Made by a program: the position numbers and the translations under genes. Below are positions 53,518-62,233 of a stretch of DNA of 64,000 bases, piece after piece. Source of the stretch: Pseudolabrys sp963742345 (lineage in GTDB: Bacteria; Pseudomonadota; Alphaproteobacteria; Rhizobiales; Xanthobacteraceae); NCBI GenBank assembly GCA_963742345.1, contig CAVULO010000010.1, positions 124,001 through 188,000 of the forward strand, given 5' to 3'. Under the pieces are notes generated by a model. It worked only from the letters and a program-made list of their open reading frames with translations, did not search any database and had not been told where the DNA came from. Within the stretch, counting starts at the first letter, position 1; every line of letters starts with the position of its first letter.

Positions 53518-54321
53518 CTAACCCCTGCTGCGTAGCGGCGGCGGCGGATAATCGTAGGCACCAAAGTTGAACCGCATGCCGAGCCTGATGTCCTGCGACG
53601 TCAGGTGGCGGAATTCAAAGGGAGTGTCGGCAACCCCGGTGAACCCGTACATGGTACCGGTGGTCGCGTCGCCAAGGTCGATATATCGATATGAGAGTTC
53701 GAGGGTCGTGTTGTTCGTGACCCGGTAGCCCACGCCGGCATACAGCGCCCAGGCGAAATTCGTCTTGCTGGCGTCGGAACCGTGCGCGTCTGCACCGACA
53801 AGGGTGCTGACATTTATGTCGCCAAAATTGGTGATCGTGTTGCGGCTGAAGCCGACGCCTGCGCCGAGGAAAGGTGTGAAATTCCACCAGGTGCCAAGAT
53901 CGACATAACCGTTGAGCAGAAAAGTCCACTCGTATTTGCTGGCGGTGTAGCGATCGGGCCAGTCCTGTCCGGGCGTATGGCCGATGTCGAGACCGTGGAA
54001 ATTGGCCCGGGCGCGATATTCGCCGGTGACGTCGACGCGCAGCCAGTTGTTTATGTTGTAACCGACGCCAAGACCGAAGAGCGGAGCAGCGTCGAAGCCC
54101 TTGTCGATATTATCTACCGAACTGAAACGGCTATAATTGGCATTGAACAGACTGCCGACCTGCTGATTGCTAAAGCCAATATCACCGCGCAGATACCAGC
54201 CCGAAAAATCCTGTACCGGCGCCAATGGCGGCACGGCAAGGTCGGCGGAATGCGCAACGCCGACGGCGGCGAATGAAGCAATCACCGCGACTACTGACCA
54301 CTTGGAACGCAGCGTAACCAT
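53518..54321 (-). CDS. Outer-membrane beta-barrel protein
   Basis: A 267-residue protein with a signal peptide (SVVAVIASFAAVGVAHSAD, cleavage near residue 25) and an OmpA-like or Omp25-like eight-strand barrel pattern. It has FSGWYLRGDIGFSNQ, LGVGYNINNWLRVDVTGEYR, WNFTPFLGAGVGFSR and WALYAGVGYRVTNNTTLELSYRYIDLGD. The last strand, IRLGMRFNFG, is followed by a short Pro/Arg tail instead of ending in an aromatic residue. Upstream lies an AT-rich segment with an exact TTAA-N7-TTAA and a 17-bp palindrome, which suggests CtrA control. It is the first gene of a two-gene outer-membrane operon. Confidence 0.82.
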   Translation of the reverse strand: MVTLRSKWSVVAVIASFAAVGVAHSADLAVPPLAPVQDFSGWYLRGDIGFSNQQVGSLFNANYSRFSSVDNIDKGFDAAPLFGLGVGYNINNWLRVDVTGEYRARANFHGLDIGHTPGQDWPDRYTASKYEWTFLLNGYVDLGTWWNFTPFLGAGVGFSRNTITNFGDINVSTLVGADAHGSDASKTNFAWALYAGVGYRVTNNTTLELSYRYIDLGDATTGTMYGFTGVADTPFEFRHLTSQDIRLGMRFNFGAYDYPPPPLRSRG

Positions 54322-54382
54322 GGCATCGGTCCTCACAACAAACGCCCCACACGGCGACTGGAGGAACGATGGCAGCAAATCC

Positions 54383-54423
54383 TTAATTGCTGCTTAACCT
54401 TAATTATTAACCACGCTGGTTAA
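54383..54423. promoter_or_regulatory. CtrA-type box and TTAACCA palindrome upstream of the outer-membrane genes
   Basis: TTAA-TTGCTGC-TTAA (54383-54397) is an exact TTAA-N7-TTAA box. TTAACCA-CGC-TGGTTAA (54407-54423) is a perfect palindrome with 7-bp arms and TTAACC half-sites on both strands. They lie 62-102 bp upstream of the barrel gene start. The area is AT-rich, so some TTAA motifs are expected by chance. Confidence 0.45.
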
Positions 54424-54545
54424 ACAATTTTATCAGAACACGAGAAGTGTCTGCTGCGCACACGTAAGTGCGCACACCAAACCTGCGATTTAAGAAATTG
54501 TTTACGCCGAAAATTTGCGCCCAAATCTACTCGGGCGCGACAGCA

Positions 54546-55889
54546 TCAGGCCGCGGCTTGGCTTAAAGCCTCGACGACATCGTCCACGACCAATTCCACC
54601 AGCGTCCTGTCGTCACCCTCACCCATCACCCGGATGACCGGCTCGGTGCCGGAGGGTCGCACGATCAGCCGGCCGCCACGGCCAAGCTTGTGCTCGGCAC
54701 TCGCGATGGCCGAGCGCACCTGTGCATTCTCCAGCGGCTTGCCCGTCTGGTAGCGGACGTTCTTGAGCACCTGCGGCAGCGGCTCGAAGCGGTGGCAAAG
54801 CTCCGACACGGGCTTGTCGCCGCGTTTGACCACCGCAAGCACTTGCAATGCAGCGATGAAGCCGTCGCCGGTGGTCGTGTAGTCCGAGAGAATAATGTGG
54901 CCGGATGGCTCGCCGCCGATATTGTAACCGTGGGCTCGCATATGCTCGAGCACATAGCGGTCACCGACCGGTGTGCGCACCAATTCAAGACCCAAGCCAC
55001 CAAGGTGACGCTCGAGCCCGAGATTGGACATCACGGTAGCGACCACACCGGGACGCTGGAGCCTGCCGTCGTCCTTCCAGCTTTCGGCAATGACCGCGAG
55101 CAGCTGATCACCGTCGACCACGTGGCCGCGTTCGTCCACAATCATCAGCCGGTCGGCGTCGCCATCGAGCGCAATACCGATATCGGCACGCATCTCGCGA
55201 ACCTTGCGGGAAAGCGCGGCAAGATCAGTGGAACCGCAATCCTTGTTGATGTTGAACCCGTCTGGATCAACGCCGATCGAAATGACGTCAGCGCCCAATT
55301 CCCACAGCGTGCCAGGTGCCACTTTGTAAGCAGCACCATTCGCGCAGTCGATAACGACACGCAGCCCTTCGAACGAAACCGCCTTGGGCAAGGTGAGTTT
55401 GGCAAATTCGATATAGCGATCTTGTACGCCATCGATACGCTTGGCGCGGCCGAGATCGTTACCCTTGGCGAGATGCTTGCCGAGATCGGAGTCGAGCAGA
55501 TCTTCGATCTTGGATTCCGTCTCATCGCTGAGTTTGTAGCCGTCCGGTCCAAAAAGCTTGATTCCATTGTCGTCGAAAGGATTGTGTGACGCCGAGATCA
55601 TGACACCGAGATCGGCGCGCATCGAGCGCGCCAGCATGCCAACCGCCGGTGTCGGGATCGGGCCGGTCAGCAGCACGTCCATGCCGACCGACGTAAAGCC
55701 GGCGACCAGCGCGGTCTCGATCATGTATCCAGAAAGACGGGTGTCTTTGCCGATCAGAACGCGATGCCGGTGATCGCCGTTTCTAAAGATCAAACCGGCG
55801 GCTTGACCGACTTTGAGCGCCAGTTCCGGGGTAATCACGCGGTTGGCCCGGCCGCGAATACCGTCGGTCCCGAAATAGCGACGAACCAT
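54546..55889 (-). CDS. glmM: Phosphoglucosamine mutase GlmM
   Basis: GlmM converts glucosamine-6-phosphate to glucosamine-1-phosphate for UDP-GlcNAc, hence peptidoglycan and lipopolysaccharide. The 447-residue product begins MVRRYFGTDGIRGRAN. It has the phospho-serine Ser101 in MISASHNPFDDNGIKLFG, the metal-binding DGDADR near 244, the sugar-binding GGEPSGHI near 328 and the phosphate-binding RPSGTEPVIRVM near 415. Length is normal. No partner gene is close by; the two outer-membrane genes downstream are separated by 224 bp. Confidence 0.97.
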   Translation of the reverse strand: MVRRYFGTDGIRGRANRVITPELALKVGQAAGLIFRNGDHRHRVLIGKDTRLSGYMIETALVAGFTSVGMDVLLTGPIPTPAVGMLARSMRADLGVMISASHNPFDDNGIKLFGPDGYKLSDETESKIEDLLDSDLGKHLAKGNDLGRAKRIDGVQDRYIEFAKLTLPKAVSFEGLRVVIDCANGAAYKVAPGTLWELGADVISIGVDPDGFNINKDCGSTDLAALSRKVREMRADIGIALDGDADRLMIVDERGHVVDGDQLLAVIAESWKDDGRLQRPGVVATVMSNLGLERHLGGLGLELVRTPVGDRYVLEHMRAHGYNIGGEPSGHIILSDYTTTGDGFIAALQVLAVVKRGDKPVSELCHRFEPLPQVLKNVRYQTGKPLENAQVRSAIASAEHKLGRGGRLIVRPSGTEPVIRVMGEGDDRTLVELVVDDVVEALSQAAA

Positions 55890-56129
55890 GAAACAATCCC
55901 CCGACGCCTTACACCCACAGGTTAATGCCTCTGACTAGCCCGCTTTTAACGTGCAGCCAAGCCTGCTCAGAAACCGAATAATAGTGCCAACGCCGTGAAA
56001 TTACTCCAAAAATTGTGAGGAATCATTACCGAGCGCGGTTAACGTCGCAACCGCGCCGGAAAGAGCCATTTCGCGGTGTGCCGCCACTGTGCTACCCGAT
56101 GATTTACCGCCGCGCCTAGAAAAGCCCCC

Positions 56130-57302
56130 ATGAAGACCATCACTTGTATTGAAGACCTGCGCGCGCTTGCCCGCAGCAAAGTTCCAAAGGCCTTTTTCGA
56201 GTACGTCGACAGCGGCTCCTATAACGAGGAGACGCTGCGCGCCAACCGGGCCGACCTCGAGCGCATCAAGTTGCGCCAGCGTGTGATGGTCGATGTCTCG
56301 GAGCGAAGTCTTGCCACCACCATCATCGGACAGAAAGTGAGCGCGCCGTTCGCGCTGGCGCCGATTGGACTTTGCGGCATGCAACATGGCGACGGCGAGA
56401 TCCTGTCGGCGCAAGCGGCTAACGATGCCGGCATTCCTTTTATCCTGTCCACCATGTCGATCTGTTCGATCGAACAGGTAGCGGAGGCGACCGGCCGGCC
56501 GTTTTGGTTTCAGCTCTACGTCATCCGCGACCGCGGTTTCTCCAAGGATATCTTGGGGCGCGCAGCCAACGCCGGTTGCAATGCGCTGGTGCTCACCGTC
56601 GATCTGCAAGTACTCGGCCAGCGCCACCGCGACATCAAGAACGGCATGACGGTGCCGCCGGAAATCCGTTTGAGTAATGTCCTCGACATCGCCACCAAGC
56701 CAAGCTGGGTGCTCAGCATCCTGAAGAGCAGGAGCAAGACCTTCGGAAACCTCGCCGGTCACGTGAAGGGCATGGAGGATGTCACATCGCTTGCGCAGTG
56801 GACCAACAACCAGTTCGACCCGGCGCTGAACTGGAAGGATGTTGAGTGGATCAAGAAAACCTGGCCGGGCAAGCTGATCATCAAAGGCATCCTCGACGTC
56901 GATGATGCCAAGACCGCGGTCAAGCTCGGTGCGGACGCTGTCATCGTGTCGAACCATGGCGGACGCCAGCTCGACGGCGCGCCGTCATCCATTTCAGCGC
57001 TTCCGGCGATCGCGCAGGCGGTCGGTTCAGACACCGAGGTGCTGTTCGACGGCGGCATCCGCACGGGCGCCGATATGCTGCGCGCGCTTGCGTTGGGCGC
57101 ACGCGCCTGCCTGATCGGCCGCGCCTATGTTTACGGCCTCGGCGCCGGCGGCAAGGCGGGCGTCGCCAAGGCAATCGACATCCTCCAGAAGGAGCTCAGC
57201 GTCGCCATGGCACTCACCGGCACCACGCGAGTGGCCGACATCGGACCGCAAGTGCTCGTGGGCGGCGAAGCGAAGAAGCGTGCGCGCAAGCGCAAGGGCT
57301 GA
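56130..57302 (+). CDS. lldD: FMN-dependent alpha-hydroxy acid dehydrogenase (LldD-like)
   Basis: The 390-residue protein belongs to the FMN alpha-hydroxy acid oxidase/dehydrogenase family, which oxidises L-lactate and similar acids. It has the N-terminal DLRALARSKVPKAFFEYVDSGS, APIGLCGMQHGDGE, FQLYVIRDR and the catalytic SNHGGRQLDG (about 275-284), which holds the active-site His and Arg. FDGGIRTGADMLRALALGARACLIGRA follows. The basic C-terminus (KKRARKRKG) is unusual but short. L-lactate is the usual substrate; glycolate or mandelate cannot be excluded. Confidence 0.9.
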   Translation: MKTITCIEDLRALARSKVPKAFFEYVDSGSYNEETLRANRADLERIKLRQRVMVDVSERSLATTIIGQKVSAPFALAPIGLCGMQHGDGEILSAQAANDAGIPFILSTMSICSIEQVAEATGRPFWFQLYVIRDRGFSKDILGRAANAGCNALVLTVDLQVLGQRHRDIKNGMTVPPEIRLSNVLDIATKPSWVLSILKSRSKTFGNLAGHVKGMEDVTSLAQWTNNQFDPALNWKDVEWIKKTWPGKLIIKGILDVDDAKTAVKLGADAVIVSNHGGRQLDGAPSSISALPAIAQAVGSDTEVLFDGGIRTGADMLRALALGARACLIGRAYVYGLGAGGKAGVAKAIDILQKELSVAMALTGTTRVADIGPQVLVGGEAKKRARKRKG

Positions 57303-57354
57303 CAGTCACTCTTCCTTTGATCCGTAGGCCAGCGCGTTCCCCGTGGAGGTTCCC

Positions 57355-58576
57355 ATGCGCACCGAGCGGCTCGAATTTGCCAATGCCAAGGGCGAAAAAC
57401 TGGCGGCGCTGATCGATCTTCCGCTCGGCAAACCCGCTGCCTTCGCGCTGTTCGCGCATTGCTTCACCTGCGGCAAGGACAACCTCGCAGCCAAACGCAT
57501 TTCCGAACGGCTGGCGATGTGTGGCATTGGCGTGCTGCGCTTCGATTTCACCGGCCTCGGCATGAGCGAGGGCGAATTTGCCAACACGCATTTCTCCTCG
57601 AATGTCGAAGACTTAGTCGCTGCCGCTGATCATTTGCGCAAGACCCACGGCGCGCCTGCGATCCTGATCGGCCACAGTCTGGGTGGTGCCGCGACACTCG
57701 CCGCCGCGCATCGCATTCCTGACGCGCGCACCGTGGCCACCATCGCTGCGCCCTGCGATCCGGCACACGTTACCGGCCTGTTCAAGCAGCACATCGATAA
57801 AATACGTGACACGGGTGAGGTCGAGGTGCAGCTCGCCGGCCGGCCGTTCCGCATCAAGCGTGAATTCCTCGATGATGTTGCTGAACAACGCATCAAGGAT
57901 CACCTCGCGACCTTGCACAAAGCGCTGCTGTTGTTCCATTCGCCCACCGACGACATCGTGGGCATCGAGAATGCATCGCGGATATTCCTCACTGCCAAGC
58001 ATCCCAAGAGCTTTGTCTCGCTCGCCGGCGCCGATCATCTCCTGAGCAAGAAGAGCGATGCCGTCTACGTCGCCAATGTGATCGCCGCCTGGGCGGAACG
58101 GTATCTTGAACAGCCGGCAGAGCGCAGCGACGAGCAAATCGAAATTGGCACTGTGCTTGTGCGCGAAACCGGCAATGGCAAATTTCAGCAGGAAATCACG
58201 AGCGGGCCGCACCGGTTTCTGGCCGACGAGCCGGTGAAGGTCGGCGGGCTCGAACTCTGGGCCGGGCCCCTACGATCTCCTGCTCGCGGGCCTCGGCGCC
58301 TGCACCGCGATGACATTACGGTTATATGCCGAGCAGAAGAAGTTGCCGCTTGAGCGCGTGTCGGTGCGGCTGACCCACAACAAAATTCACGCCGAGGATT
58401 GTCTCAACTGCGAGACCAAGGAAGGCATGATCGACCGCATCGACCGCAACATCACGCTGGAAGGCGCGCTCAGCGCCGATGAGCGCAGGCGGCTGCTGGA
58501 GATTGCCGACAAGTGTCCGGTGCACCGGACACTTAAGTCTGAAATTGAAATCAGGACATTCGAAAGAACGATTTAG
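57355..58576 (+). CDS. Bifunctional alpha/beta hydrolase - OsmC fusion protein (one frameshift)
   Basis: The reconstructed protein is about 406 residues. The first 255 form an alpha/beta hydrolase with the nucleophile elbow GHSLGG (Ser near 108) and a probable HDL-type late histidine (ADHLL near 225). The C-terminal 130 residues form an OsmC-like domain, with LLAGLGACTAMTLRLYAEQKKLPLERVSV and DKCPVHRTL, the two cysteines expected of OsmC peroxidases. One extra C near 58268 (GGCCCCTACG) breaks the frame between the domains. This hydrolase-OsmC fusion is known as a single gene elsewhere, so the break is probably an error. A GGAGG precedes the ATG. Confidence 0.85.
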
Positions 58577-58772
58577 TTCGAATGCTCTTTGTTTGCCTGA
58601 CGATTTTATTTGACCTGCTCAACCGCATCCTTCGATCGGATGATGCTGCGGCCTAAGATAATCGCAGGGAAATTTTGTGAGATCTTTCAGCTGCCATTCA
58701 GGTCAGTGCGCCTAACAACTGCACCGCCATCGATCCGGCGAAATATCTGTACCCAATGGCAAGGAATAAGCG

Positions 58773-59543
58773 ATGAACATCTTGAAGCATTTCACGAGCA
58801 GAATCGCTGTGACTCTCGCGTCCGGCATGGTTCTAGCAGCAGCCACTGGCGGAGCGCTCGCTTTCACTCCGACGTCGCGCGACGTGGTCGATCAGCGCCT
58901 CTCGACAGTTTACACTAATCTTGGAGTTGCCGTTATCAAGAAGAAACCGGCCACCCCCGCCGTTGTCGCACCACCTGCTGTCCCGCCGGGAAGCGATAGT
59001 ACGAACGTCAACGCTCGCGATCACCGCAAGCCAGAGGGCAGCCAAACCGCTAGCGCGCCACCCGCCGGTACTCCTACGGCCAAACCACCGGTCCCGACGG
59101 TCACTGAAATCCGCGATCATCGGCCGGGTGGAAACGCCGATCCATGTCTGAAACCCCACAACACGTGCAACGCGAGCGCGCGGAACACCAGCATCGTCGA
59201 ATTTCGCAAACAACGACCTGATGTCATTGGGCTAGACGGCGACCCGTGTTTCCAAACGAACTCATGCAATCGAAGCCAGCTGATCGAAAGTTTAATCGCC
59301 CGCGCTCAGAAAAATCTCGACAGAGGTTTTTGCGACTCGAGAATTTCGGGACAGGGATGCGCTCAGAAAACCATACTTCCCAGCGGAACAGAGATCGTTT
59401 TGCACTATCAGCACGATGGCGGGCCGCTCCTTGAGGCGGATAGGCAACACCTATTGGCAACACTGCAAGAGGCTTATGATAAAAGCCTCGGCGGCGGCGG
59501 CATTCAGGCGCCCAGCGCAAACACCGCACATCGTCAAAATTGA
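58773..59543 (+). CDS. Secreted protein with RDHRP repeats and cysteine pairs, unknown function
   Basis: I do not recognise this 256-residue protein. A signal peptide (cleavage near A-L-A-F, residue 30) is followed by a Pro/Ala/Thr-rich linker. Three related segments follow: VNARDHRKP (about 79-87), VTEIRDHRPGG (about 110-120) and IVEFRKQRPDV (about 141-151). The last two are each followed by a DPC...C pair (DPCLKPHNTC, DPCFQTNSC). Two more cysteines lie near 187 and 196. The linker suggests a wall-spanning or extended periplasmic protein, and the six cysteines suggest disulfides. The 196 bp upstream and the region around it contain no partner gene. Confidence 0.6.
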   Translation: MNILKHFTSRIAVTLASGMVLAAATGGALAFTPTSRDVVDQRLSTVYTNLGVAVIKKKPATPAVVAPPAVPPGSDSTNVNARDHRKPEGSQTASAPPAGTPTAKPPVPTVTEIRDHRPGGNADPCLKPHNTCNASARNTSIVEFRKQRPDVIGLDGDPCFQTNSCNRSQLIESLIARAQKNLDRGFCDSRISGQGCAQKTILPSGTEIVLHYQHDGGPLLEADRQHLLATLQEAYDKSLGGGGIQAPSANTAHRQN

Positions 59544-59562
59544 TTTGACGAAGATTTAGCTC

Positions 59563-59601
59563 GCCCCGTCCTCCAAAACTCCGGAGGGCGGGGCAATTTT
59601 T
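59563..59601 (+). terminator. Rho-independent terminator
   Basis: GCCCCGTCCTCC and GGAGGGCGGGGC form a 12-bp stem with one G-U pair and an 8-nt loop. AATTTTT follows, 20 bp after the stop of the secreted repeat protein gene. Confidence 0.8.
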
Positions 59602-59748
59602 ATATTGTCCGAAATTGTTGCTGACCACTTGCGCGAGTGCCACGGCAAGCCGGACCTCAACGGGAAATGATCGCTTTCGCGCAATTTTTGAGGAAGTTAA
59701 GGCTGCGGTGATGGTTCTGGCACATGATTTGTATGTGCAGGAATTGTC

Positions 59749-59835
59749 ATGAACAAACCCGCGGATCCTCGACTCGTCTGGGCAGCCACGGTTCTGGCAG
59801 CCGCTGTGTTCGTCCTCTACGTCGCGCACATCTAG
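59749..59835 (+). CDS. Possible 28-residue single-helix membrane peptide
   Basis: A short reading frame (MNKPADPRLVWAATVLAAAV..., 28 residues) encodes a few charged residues and then one hydrophobic helix (VWAATVLAAAVFVLYVA). An AGGA lies six bases before the ATG. It sits in the 440-bp gap between the secreted repeat protein and imuA, downstream of a terminator and about 75 bp upstream of the LexA box. Nothing else proves that it is expressed. Confidence 0.4.
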   Translation: MNKPADPRLVWAATVLAAAVFVLYVAHI

Positions 59836-59908
59836 GCTTGGGGTCGCTCGGTCCCGCATCACCCCATTCCCTTGCGGCTTGACGTCGCTTGCGCGCTTGA
59901 CCACACTA

Positions 59909-59923
59909 GAACAAATCATGAAC
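59909..59923 (+). promoter_or_regulatory. LexA (SOS) box upstream of imuA
   Basis: GAAC-AAATCAT-GAAC is an exact match to the alphaproteobacterial LexA box GAAC-N7-GAAC. It lies 61 bp upstream of the imuA start. The imuA-imuB-dnaE2 cassette is a classic SOS operon in this class of bacteria. Confidence 0.8.
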
Positions 59924-59983
59924 ATGTAAGCCCCGCGTCCAGCTCGTTGGTCCGAATAATTCTGCATCTTCAAAGGCTTCTAA

Positions 59984-60721
59984 ATGAACGCAGAGCTTCG
60001 CCAGCGTCTTCTCGCCCTGCAAAAGGCGTCCGGGATTGAAGACGGTCCCCGCATCCTGCCTCTCGGTATTTCCTCCATCGACACGGTGCTTGGCGGCGGG
60101 CTCATGCGCGGTGCGCTGCATGAAATTGCGGCCCCGGGCGAGGCTCATCTCGCCGCGGCGGCCGGGTTTGCTCTGGGAATGGCAAGGCGTTCCGCCCCCT
60201 CCCCCCGTTTGCTCTGGATTACCGAGGACATGGGGCTCGCCGAAAGCGGTGTTCCGCATGGCGCCGGCCTGAACGATTTTGGTCTCGTGCCCGAGCAGTT
60301 GGTGATGGTTTCCGCCGCGTATCGCCGCGACTTGCTCTGGGCGATGGAAGAAGCGTTGCGCTGCCGCGCCGTAGACGCGGCCATCGGCGAAATGCGCGCC
60401 GGCGGAATCGACAGCGTCGCAGTGCGGCGGCTTTCGCTCGCTGCGGCGGAGAATGGCGCACTGGCGTTGCTGCTGCGGGCCGCACCACCGAGCGATGCCT
60501 CCACCGCCGCCACCCGCTGGATCGTCGGCGCCGCACCTTCCGCTGCCGCGCACGGCCCCGGCGCGCCGCGCTTTGCCGCACAACTTGTCCGCAATCGCCG
60601 CGGTCCGGTCGGGTCCTGGATTCTTGAATGGAGTGACAACGATGGGCAATTCATCCTCGCAACGCATGCTCAGCCTGTGGCTACGCCGGCTCTCGACCGA
60701 CCGCATCGCAAGGTCGCATGA
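59984..60721 (+). CDS. imuA: SOS mutagenesis protein ImuA
   Basis: ImuA is the RecA/SulA-related subunit of the ImuA-ImuB-DnaE2 mutasome that carries out error-prone lesion bypass. The 245-residue product matches the alphaproteobacterial form, with RILPLGISSIDTVLGGGLMRGALHEI (about 23-48), then RLLWITEDMG and the central DLLWAMEEALRCRAVDAAIGEMR. No full Walker A is seen, as expected. It is first in the cassette, and imuB starts inside its last 80 bases. Confidence 0.88.
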   Translation: MNAELRQRLLALQKASGIEDGPRILPLGISSIDTVLGGGLMRGALHEIAAPGEAHLAAAAGFALGMARRSAPSPRLLWITEDMGLAESGVPHGAGLNDFGLVPEQLVMVSAAYRRDLLWAMEEALRCRAVDAAIGEMRAGGIDSVAVRRLSLAAAENGALALLLRAAPPSDASTAATRWIVGAAPSAAAHGPGAPRFAAQLVRNRRGPVGSWILEWSDNDGQFILATHAQPVATPALDRPHRKVA

Positions 60722-62192
60722 ACGATCCGCGCCGCTGATCGTCACCGGCAAGCGCGGCAATGCTGAAGTCCTGACCGCCGTCGATGATGCGGCCGAGCGG
60801 CTCGGCCTCTCGCCCGGCCTCGCGTTGGCGCAAGCGCGCGCCATGCATCCCGGTATCGATGCCGTAGCCGAAGATGCTGAGGCCGATGCTGCCTTGCTCG
60901 AGTCCATTGCCGACTGGTGTCTGCGCTACACACCATTGGTGGCCTGCGACGCGCCCGACGGACTGCTGCTCGACATCAGTGGCTGCGCGCATCTTTACGG
61001 CGGCGAGCATGAACTGATCGCCAATCTCGCCGCGCGTCTGGAAAATGCCGATTTCGCCTATTCGCTTGCCATTGCCGGCACTATCGGCGCTGCCTGGGCT
61101 GTCGCGCATTATGGAGAGCCGGCAAGTTACGCTTGCGGTGAAGAACGCGCGCTGCTCGTACCGTTGCCACTTTCCGCGCTGCGGCTTTTGCCGGCGACGG
61201 CCGCAAGTCTCGCCCGCGTCGGCCTGAAGCGCATCGGCGATATCGTCGATTTGCCGCGCGCGCCCCTCACCGCGCGGTTCGGTGTCGAAGTGCTACGCCA
61301 GCTCGACCGCGCACTTGGCAACGAACATGAACCGCTGACGCCGCGGTTGCCGGTTGCGCCTTATGTCGCTGAGCAGCGCTTTGCCGAACCGATCGCGCGC
61401 GAGGAGGATATACTGGCAATTACGGAACGGTTGGCGCGGCGATTGCAATTCGCGCTGGAGCGGCGCGGCGATGGCGCCCGCCGAATCGAGTTGGCCCTGT
61501 TCCGCACCGACGGCGTCGTGCGTCGTATCGCTGCCGGCACCTCGCGCCCGCTGCGCAATCCGGACGAAATCCGTGCACTGTTCGTCGAGCGGCTCGCCGC
61601 GCTCACCGATGCGCTCGATCCCGGTTTTGGCTTCGATATGGCGCGGCTGTCAGTCATTGTCGCCGAGCCCTGCCCGCCTCAACAGATCGGCATTGGCGGG
61701 GGTGAGGGTGCGGCTGATCTTTGCCGCATGGTCGATCGCCTGAGCGCGCGATTAGGCGCACGCCGTGTAAGCCGGTTGGCCGCTCAGGATAGCCACATTC
61801 CGGAACTGGCCGAGATTGTTCTCCCCGCACAGACCGTCAATGGCGATGCGGGCTGGGATGCATTCCGCCGTTATCGCAAGGAGATAGAGCTTTCTCCGCG
61901 TCCGCTGCGGCTGTTCATGCGGCCGGAGCCAATTGAGGCGGTGGCGGAAGTGCCGGATGGGCCGCCCTTGCGCTTCCGATGGCGGCGCGCGCTGCACGAG
62001 GTGATTGCCGCCGAAGGTCCTGAACGCATCGAGGGCGCCTGGTGGAGCGAACACGGCGGGCCAGCCCGGGATTATTTCCGTGTGGAAGATAAAAGCGGAC
62101 TGCGCTTCTGGCTGTTCCGCGCCGGGCTCTATCGCGATCTCGCGCAAGGAACAGCGGCACCAACGTGGTTCCTGCACGGAACGTTTGCGTGA
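60642..62192 (+). CDS. imuB: Inactive Y-family polymerase-like protein ImuB
   Basis: ImuB is a catalytically dead Y-family polymerase homologue that ties ImuA, DnaE2 and the sliding clamp together. The 516-residue product has the N-terminal LSLWLRRLSTDR, the palm segment LLLDISGCAHLYGGE (about 107-121) and a helix-hairpin-helix-like region (LARVGLKRIGDIVDLPRAPL). The catalytic acidic residues of active Y-family enzymes are not apparent. The start at MGNSSSQRM overlaps imuA by 80 bases; a second ATG eight codons later is possible. It is followed by dnaE2 after 41 bp. Confidence 0.88.
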   Translation: MGNSSSQRMLSLWLRRLSTDRIARSHERSAPLIVTGKRGNAEVLTAVDDAAERLGLSPGLALAQARAMHPGIDAVAEDAEADAALLESIADWCLRYTPLVACDAPDGLLLDISGCAHLYGGEHELIANLAARLENADFAYSLAIAGTIGAAWAVAHYGEPASYACGEERALLVPLPLSALRLLPATAASLARVGLKRIGDIVDLPRAPLTARFGVEVLRQLDRALGNEHEPLTPRLPVAPYVAEQRFAEPIAREEDILAITERLARRLQFALERRGDGARRIELALFRTDGVVRRIAAGTSRPLRNPDEIRALFVERLAALTDALDPGFGFDMARLSVIVAEPCPPQQIGIGGGEGAADLCRMVDRLSARLGARRVSRLAAQDSHIPELAEIVLPAQTVNGDAGWDAFRRYRKEIELSPRPLRLFMRPEPIEAVAEVPDGPPLRFRWRRALHEVIAAEGPERIEGAWWSEHGGPARDYFRVEDKSGLRFWLFRAGLYRDLAQGTAAPTWFLHGTFA

Positions 62193-62233
62193 CGGCGCCA
62201 CGTGCTCTCTTTTTCCCTGCAAACGGTTTGTAA

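Noticed and set aside
54455..54477. Direct repeat TGCGCACAC (two copies, 14-bp period) near glmM
   Set aside because: Only two short copies, each containing a self-palindromic core; no link to a known element, and chance is likely in this composition.
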